A DNA stretch of 36,053 bases from Eubacteriales bacterium (GTDB lineage Bacteria > Bacillota > Clostridia > Oscillospirales > Butyricicoccaceae). A program made the position numbers and the translations under genes. The number at the start of each line of letters is the position of its first letter. Position 1 is the first letter of the stretch. Of this stretch, positions 30,900 to 36,053 are shown one piece after another. The notes below the pieces were generated by a model. It saw nothing but the letters and a program-made list of their open reading frames with translations, ran no database searches and was not told the DNA's origin. The stretch is taken from the NCBI GenBank assembly GCA_030540435.1, contig JAUNWG010000002.1:72276-108328 (forward strand), read 5' to 3'.

Positions 30900-32957
30900 T
30901 TACGCTTCCTTCGCTGCTGCAATAACCTTTTCCTGTACTGCCGGAGGTGCGTCCTCGTAGCGCTCAAACTGCGATACGAACGAGCCTCTGCCCTGCGTCA
31001 TGGAGCGCAGCGTGATCGCATAGTCGCTGATCTCCGCCATCGGGACTTCTGCCACGATCTCCTGACCGTCGTCGGTCGGATTCATGCCCATAATACGTCC
31101 GCGGCGCTTGTTGATGTCGCCGATGACATCGCCCATGTACGAATCCGGGATGTATACCTTCATCGAGCAGATCGGCTCCATAATAACCGGATTTGCCTGC
31201 GGGATGCCTGCCTTGAATGCCAGCTTCGCCGCCATCTTGAACGACAGCTCGTTGGAGTCTACGTCATGATACGAACCGTCCAGCAGGTCTGCCTTCAGGC
31301 CGACCATCGGATAGCCTGCCAATACGCCCTGCTCCATTGCCTCACGGACGCCCTTTTCAACTGCCGGATGGAAGTTCTTCGGAACAGAGCCGCCAAAGAT
31401 GTGCTCTTCAAACAGGAAGTCGCCCTCGGTATACGGCTCAAAGGACATCTTAACATGACCATACTGACCATGACCGCCGGACTGCTTCTTATGCTTGCCT
31501 TCTACCGTGACCTTCTTGCGGATCTTCTCGCGGTACGGTACGATCGGAGCGGACAGCACTGCCTCTGCGCCAAAGCGGGTCTTGAGCTTGGAGCAAATGA
31601 CATCCAGATGGATATCGCCCATGCCGCTCAGGATGCTCTGATGCGTTTCCTTGTTGATCGTATAAGAGAAGGTCGGATCTTCATCTGCCAGCTTGTTCAA
31701 ACCAGCTGCGATCTTTTCTTCGCCGCCCTTGGTCTTCGGTGCGATCGCCTGCGAATAGCACGGCTGTGCAAACGGGACCGGATCGAGGTTGACAGCGCGC
31801 ACGCTCATGGACAGCGTATCGCCGGTCTTGGTGGTAGCCAGCTTGGAAACTGCGCCGATGTCGCCGCAGGTCACCTCTTCAACCTCTGTGCTCTTCTTGC
31901 CGCAGATGGAATAAATATGTCCGATTTTTTCCACGCCATCCATGCGGTGGTTGAGCAGTGTCATATCCTGCTTGACCGAGCCGGCAACTACCTTAAAGTA
32001 GCTGAACCGTCCATACTGGTCAGCGGTGGTTTTAAATACAAACGCACAGGTCGTGCCGTTTGGATTGCTTGCAATTTCAACGATGTCGTCGCCTTCTTCG
32101 CATACTTCAACTGCGCCCTGGTCCGGGGACGGCATATAGTCGCAGATGCCCTTGAGCAGTGCAACCGTGCCGATACCGGTTGCTGCGGTGCCGCAGAATA
32201 CCGGAATAATGACGCGCTCCAGCACGCCCTGGCGCAGACCTGCGATCAGCTCTTCATCCGAGAATTCCTCACCGGCGAAATAACGCTCCATCAGGTCCTC
32301 GGACAGTTCTGCGACGTTCTCGCACAGCGCTGCACGCTGCTGATCAACCTTGTCGATCATGTTCTCCGGGATCGGAACCTCAACACGCTGGTTGCCTTCC
32401 ATATGATATGCCTTGCGGACAACGCAGTCGACAACGCCGACTGTCTCGCGGTTGCCTTCAAAGATCGGGATAACGATCGGGCAAACATTTACGCCGAACG
32501 CCTTCTGCAGCTTATGCAGCGAAGTATCATAATCGGAATGCTCCTCATCGATCTTGGAAATGTAAAATGCACACGGCTTGTTCTGATCTGCCAGACGCTT
32601 CCATGCCTTTTCCGTGCCGACGCTCGGACCGGATTTGCCCGGTACCACGATCAGGCCGGACTCGCACACGCGCAGCGCGCTCTGCACCTCGCCCTCGAAG
32701 TCAAAGAAGCCCGGTGTATCCAGCACGTTGATCTTGCAGCCGCCATACTCGATCGGTGCAACAGCAGTGGAAATGGAAAACTTTCTGCGGATCTCCTCCG
32801 GATCATAGTCACAAACGGTATTGCCGTCTGCAATCTTTCCCATGCGGTCGGTTGCCTTGGTCATATACAGCATGCTCTCGATCAGAGAGGTCTTGCCATC
32901 ACCGCCATGTCCCATAACGCAGACATTGCGGATTTTATCTACAGAATATACGTTCAA
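30900..32957 (-). CDS. Elongation factor G-like GTPase (not the canonical EF-G)
   Basis: The protein has the full five-domain EF-G layout, with G1 GHGGDGKTSL near residues 16-25, DTPGFFDFEGEV (G3), domain IV KQSGGHGQYGHVKMSF and domain V GRIMGMNPTDDGQE. It differs from true EF-G: G1 is not AHIDAGKTT, switch I has RRKFSISTAV instead of ERGITI, and G4 is SKID rather than NKMD. These mark the EF-G-like paralogue group (sometimes called EF-G2), whose role is unclear. GTG at 32966 has its ribosome-binding site too close. TTG at 32957 has GGAG 10 bases upstream and gives 685 residues starting MNVYSVDKIRNV, fitting homologues better. Confidence 0.9.
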   Translation of the reverse strand: MNVYSVDKIRNVCVMGHGGDGKTSLIESMLYMTKATDRMGKIADGNTVCDYDPEEIRRKFSISTAVAPIEYGGCKINVLDTPGFFDFEGEVQSALRVCESGLIVVPGKSGPSVGTEKAWKRLADQNKPCAFYISKIDEEHSDYDTSLHKLQKAFGVNVCPIVIPIFEGNRETVGVVDCVVRKAYHMEGNQRVEVPIPENMIDKVDQQRAALCENVAELSEDLMERYFAGEEFSDEELIAGLRQGVLERVIIPVFCGTAATGIGTVALLKGICDYMPSPDQGAVEVCEEGDDIVEIASNPNGTTCAFVFKTTADQYGRFSYFKVVAGSVKQDMTLLNHRMDGVEKIGHIYSICGKKSTEVEEVTCGDIGAVSKLATTKTGDTLSMSVRAVNLDPVPFAQPCYSQAIAPKTKGGEEKIAAGLNKLADEDPTFSYTINKETHQSILSGMGDIHLDVICSKLKTRFGAEAVLSAPIVPYREKIRKKVTVEGKHKKQSGGHGQYGHVKMSFEPYTEGDFLFEEHIFGGSVPKNFHPAVEKGVREAMEQGVLAGYPMVGLKADLLDGSYHDVDSNELSFKMAAKLAFKAGIPQANPVIMEPICSMKVYIPDSYMGDVIGDINKRRGRIMGMNPTDDGQEIVAEVPMAEISDYAITLRSMTQGRGSFVSQFERYEDAPPAVQEKVIAAAKEA

Positions 32958-33014
32958 CGATTCCACTCTCCTTCATTCGGTTCGCTGCCCTGTCAGGCAG
33001 CCTCTATGTTCGTA

Positions 33015-33043
33015 ATTATATACTATTTCTGTTCCCATTGCAA
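33015..33043 (-). promoter_or_regulatory. Sigma-A promoter of the EF-G-like gene
   Basis: TTGCAA (33038-33043), a 17-base spacer and TATAAT (33015-33020) lie on the minus strand. The leader has a GCTGCC/GGCAGC hairpin before the ribosome-binding site. Confidence 0.85.
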
Positions 33044-33163
33044 ATAAAATATTGTGAATTTTTCATAAACGTATGATGTTGTCTTGGTAAACACCGTGTG
33101 TACAGCTGGAAGGACTGCACAGTTTTGTGCACATTTATAACCACTTAAATAGCATTGTTCCAC

Positions 33164-33172
33164 ATTATATCA
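33164..33172 (-). promoter_or_regulatory. Extended -10 box upstream of the EF-G-like gene
   Basis: TATAAT (33164-33169) is preceded by TGA on the minus strand, with no good -35. It would transcribe the 120 bases before the main promoter, which contain a small TGCACA/TGTGCA hairpin and no ORF. It may be a second promoter. The rest of the 33044-33214 stretch shows nothing else I can support. Confidence 0.35.
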
Positions 33173-33214
33173 TTATTTTGTGACTTTTCCGCACCTTTTC
33201 CGGTGAATCAGGCA

Positions 33215-33262
33215 AAAGAAAAAACATACCGCGGCGCAGGAAAAATCCTGTCCGCGATATGT
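33215..33262 (-). terminator. Intrinsic terminator of the P-type ATPase-like gene
   Basis: ACATATCGCGG and CCGCGGTATGT form the lower stem and CAGG/CCTG the upper stem (33224-33262), followed by TTTTTTCTTTT on the minus strand. It lies about 25 bases after the stop codon. Confidence 0.88.
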
Positions 33263-33286
33263 CCAATGCAGTTTCTATTTGGTTTT

Positions 33287-36053
33287 TCAATCCCGGCCCA
33301 CGCCGTTTTCCAGGAAGAAAATCGGGATAAAGCACAGGATAGCGTAAAACAGCATGCGGATCGGACGCGCGTCTGTCGGCACAAAAACATAGCAAAGATA
33401 TGCCATCAGAAGCATACAGATCACCGCCGCACAGATGCCGATCACCCCGCCTGCCCTGGTAAACTGGGTCTGCTCCTTCGCAGTCGCAACGCAGCCTGCC
33501 AGCGGGACAAAGCCGTCGCGCACCAGAATGCCGCACAACGTATCCTTTTGCGTATAATTGGGATCGTGCATCGCGCGGTCCTGTTCCAGCTCCGGCAGAA
33601 TGACAGTGCCCTTCTTGAGCGCATACAGCCGTTCCACCAGCTCCGGCGTGACCTGCTGATTGCGTGTGTGCAGCAGGATCGTCAGATTGCGCTCGGTCAG
33701 CTCATGCATCGCCGTATACTGCGCCGCCGGCACGATGTAGTCGATGACCAGCACTGCGGCAGGGTCGTTGTCCAGCGCAAGCACCAGACCGTTTTCCGGT
33801 ACATCACGCACGATGATGCCGCGCTGCGCCATAAATTCCTTGTCGCCCAGCAGGACATCCAGCCCGCCGATCTGTCCGCCGATACCGCCGCCGGTATAAT
33901 AGATCACATGATGCGCCGCCAGCGGTGCGCCATAGCGCGTGCGCACTTCCTCTGCCAGCATATGCCCCAGCGAAGAATCTCCCGCCAGCGCCGCCGCATA
34001 GGCGAGCGCCGTGGAATCGTTCAGGCTGCTGCGCAGCTCCAGCCGCTGCAATGCAATCGTTCCCGCCGGGAACAGATCGTCGTCGTTCAAAACGACGGTA
34101 TTTGCGGAAGCAAGTTTGCGTGCACCGCGCCGTCCAACGACTGCGGAGCCGTTTTTCGCCATATGGCGTGCAGCATGCTTGTGCGCCATCGCCGCAGCAC
34201 CCAGCAGCGAGATCTGGCACGCGCCTGTCACAGTCGCCGCCAGCACATACCAGATACGGCCCATATCGCCGGTGGATACGCTGACAATAACCGAAAGGAC
34301 GACGGAAATAACGACTGCCAGAATAGTCAGGATGCGTTCCTGCTTCCAGTTTTCATCCGGCTGTACGATCTGCTGCGCAAAGCTGTGTACATCCTCCAGC
34401 GGCGCTTTGACCAGATGCGGCCGCTTTCCGTTGTGATAAAACAGGCCCATCGGCTGGTGCGCATTCGCCGCTGTTTTGAATGCGTAATGCCGCGCACCGG
34501 AAAAGGCGCACTTTGCTCGCAGCTGCGCAAACAGCGCCAGCAGCGCAATGCAGGCAAACGGGATCTCCTCCCCCTCTGCCGCCATGCGCACAGCACAGTG
34601 CAGGATATTGAGCACCAGCGCCAGATCGACCAGCGTGCAAAAATTCGGCGTCAAATGGATCGCCGCCTGTATGCCCTCCCAGATGACGTCATAGGCAAAC
34701 AGCATCGCCACGATCTGCAAAACGATGAGCACCTGCAGCACCGTCTCCGGATTCGCAATATAATTCAGCGACGCGGGCAGCGGCAGCATGGAAAAATCGC
34801 CTGCACACGAAAGATAGATCGCAAGCAGCGTGCAGATCAGCACCGGGATCGAGCGTCTTGCCTGCTTTTGCGCCCGCAGACGCCAGCTCTTTTCCGCCCT
34901 GCGTACATCCTGCGGCGCCTCCTCCTGCGGCCATACCTCACGCTGCTTTTTTGCAGCCGCGCGGCGCGGCTTGGGCTTGGGCACCGGCTTCCGCTTTGGC
35001 CGGACTTGTGTTTTGTCCTTCTGCTGCGGCGCAGGCTGGGTCGCTGTATCTGTCTGCTGCGGTTCCTGCTCCGGCTTCGGTGCCTGCCGCACCGGAAGCT
35101 CAAGTATCATCTGTTGCGTCGCCTGGAATGCGTCTTGTGCGTCTGTCCGTGTGCTTTCCCGGTCAGCCGGCTCCGTTTCCGGTTTGTCGACCGACCTGTC
35201 ACGAAAAACCGAATCGCGCTCCTGATCGCTCTCCTGCTCCTGCATGGCATGCAGCTCCGCCGCCGCATGAATCTCTTCCGGTTCTTCCGTTTCTGTTGGT
35301 TCCTCCGGCTCTTCCGGTTGTTCTGATTCCTGCTTGATAGATTGCTGATAAGCACGGATGCGTTCCATCAGCCAATCCTTCTGGCGCGCAACCTCACGCG
35401 CCATGACCGGGCCTTCCCGCCGCAGCTCCTCCAGCGGGGGTGCCTGTTCGCATACCTGCTCCAGCGGCAGCCCCAGCCAATCCGGATCCGCAAGCGGTTC
35501 CTCCGGCTCCTTTTCGCTTTCGTCCGCCTGTTCCGGTTCGTCCTGCGCCGCAGCGGTTTCTTCCTCCGCTTCCACATCAAACAGCTCCGGTTGGCGCGGT
35601 TTGTCCTGCGCCTCCGCCGGCTCACGCACCGGAACATCAACATATACAGTGGTTTCTTCTTCCGGAAATTCTTCCAGTGAAATTTTCTGCGTCTTCGGCT
35701 CGTCTTGCTCGACTTCAATGCCGTTGTCGCGGAGCAGCTGCTCGAAGCTGGTATGCGGAGTCTCGTCCTCTGTCTTTACGCTGGACAGAAATTCCTCCAG
35801 CTCTTCCTCGCTGATGACAGGAGTATCCTCCGGGCGCGGGCGCGGCGGCTCAGGTGTCTCCTCCGTCGCTTCCACTGCGGCTTCCTGTGCAAGTGCATCC
35901 GCAAATGCTGCAACGCCTGCATCCTCCGGCTGTTCTCCTATCTCTTCGGTATCCTCCGGTTCTTGGACTTCATCCGGCTCATTTTCCAGTGCATCGAATG
36001 CTTCGATCTCTTCCGGCTTTTCCTCCGGTTCGTCGAGTGCTTCGATCTCTTCC
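33287..36053 (-). CDS. Degenerate P-type ATPase-like membrane protein with acidic N-terminal extension (5' end beyond the window)
   Basis: About 921 residues are visible; the frame is open to the right edge, so the start lies outside. The first half is acidic and rich in Glu, Pro and Gln, then turns basic (RPKRKPVPKPKPRRAAAKKQR). Several membrane segments follow (SIPVLICTLLAIYLS, VLIVLQIVAMLFAYDV, ILTILAVVISVVLSVIVSV, WYVLAATVTGACQISLLGAA), plus two at the end. The region after them is like a heavy-metal P-type ATPase: NTVVLNDDDLFPAG sits where VDTVxFDKTGTLT is expected, and GGGIGGQIGGLDVLLGDKEFM matches the nucleotide-binding GxGxxGxxxGxxVxxG(N/S)xxxM pattern. The phosphorylation motif DKTGTLT, TGDN and GDGxND are all missing, so transport by the usual cycle is unlikely. 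Confidence 0.7.
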   Translation of the reverse strand, partial: EEIEALDEPEEKPEEIEAFDALENEPDEVQEPEDTEEIGEQPEDAGVAAFADALAQEAAVEATEETPEPPRPRPEDTPVISEEELEEFLSSVKTEDETPHTSFEQLLRDNGIEVEQDEPKTQKISLEEFPEEETTVYVDVPVREPAEAQDKPRQPELFDVEAEEETAAAQDEPEQADESEKEPEEPLADPDWLGLPLEQVCEQAPPLEELRREGPVMAREVARQKDWLMERIRAYQQSIKQESEQPEEPEEPTETEEPEEIHAAAELHAMQEQESDQERDSVFRDRSVDKPETEPADRESTRTDAQDAFQATQQMILELPVRQAPKPEQEPQQTDTATQPAPQQKDKTQVRPKRKPVPKPKPRRAAAKKQREVWPQEEAPQDVRRAEKSWRLRAQKQARRSIPVLICTLLAIYLSCAGDFSMLPLPASLNYIANPETVLQVLIVLQIVAMLFAYDVIWEGIQAAIHLTPNFCTLVDLALVLNILHCAVRMAAEGEEIPFACIALLALFAQLRAKCAFSGARHYAFKTAANAHQPMGLFYHNGKRPHLVKAPLEDVHSFAQQIVQPDENWKQERILTILAVVISVVLSVIVSVSTGDMGRIWYVLAATVTGACQISLLGAAAMAHKHAARHMAKNGSAVVGRRGARKLASANTVVLNDDDLFPAGTIALQRLELRSSLNDSTALAYAAALAGDSSLGHMLAEEVRTRYGAPLAAHHVIYYTGGGIGGQIGGLDVLLGDKEFMAQRGIIVRDVPENGLVLALDNDPAAVLVIDYIVPAAQYTAMHELTERNLTILLHTRNQQVTPELVERLYALKKGTVILPELEQDRAMHDPNYTQKDTLCGILVRDGFVPLAGCVATAKEQTQFTRAGGVIGICAAVICMLLMAYLCYVFVPTDARPIRMLFYAILCFIPIFFLENGVGRD

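Overview
The window looks like chromosomal DNA from a fairly GC-rich clostridial Firmicute. The gene order (rnc / radical SAM / smc / ftsY; plsX / acpP; topA / dprA), the Gram-positive type ribosome-binding sites and the protein sequences suggest the Oscillospirales, perhaps a Butyricicoccus- or Agathobaculum-like gut anaerobe. That placement is inference. Nearly all genes are on the minus strand. No rRNA, tRNA, CRISPR array, prophage or complete insertion sequence was seen.

Layout. Positions 1-1360 hold a small membrane peptide cut by the left edge, two small membrane proteins and a possible structured RNA. Positions 1363-22328 are a dense housekeeping block read right to left: SpoU-type rRNA methyltransferase, dprA, topA, trmFO, plsX, then acpP, rnc, Elp3-like radical SAM, then smc, ftsY, rph, rdgB, yhbY, nadD, yqeK, an LCP protein, rsfS and leuS, and finally rpsU. 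Several of these genes overlap or lie within a few bases, so they are probably cotranscribed. They cover lipid initiation, chromosome organisation, protein targeting, RNA maturation, NAD synthesis and translation.

Positions 22329-24160 are a low-density accessory island. It has a palindromic repeat, a ribbon-helix-helix regulator divergent from a DUF6809 gene with shared operator-like repeats, and two tandem gene pairs that look like complete type I toxin-antitoxin modules of the Fst/par kind. Each module has a 35-residue membrane peptide started by TTG, a convergent antisense RNA from a consensus promoter, and a shared bidirectional terminator. A direct repeat lies at the toxin start and again in the antisense RNA. 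The two modules are almost identical except in these pairing elements, and all four substitutions in the repeat are matched within each module. This is the most striking observation in the window.

Positions 24168-33000 return to minus-strand genes: greA-lysS, an S41 protease, a 30-residue membrane peptide, a PucR/CdaR-type regulator, an RsuA-family pseudouridine synthase, a DUF4830 lipoprotein-like or anchored protein and an EF-G-like GTPase with unusual G motifs. A multi-hairpin element lies between the last two. Positions 33287-36053 hold a large membrane protein, cut by the right edge, that resembles a P-type ATPase whose catalytic motifs are lost and that carries a long acidic N-terminal extension.
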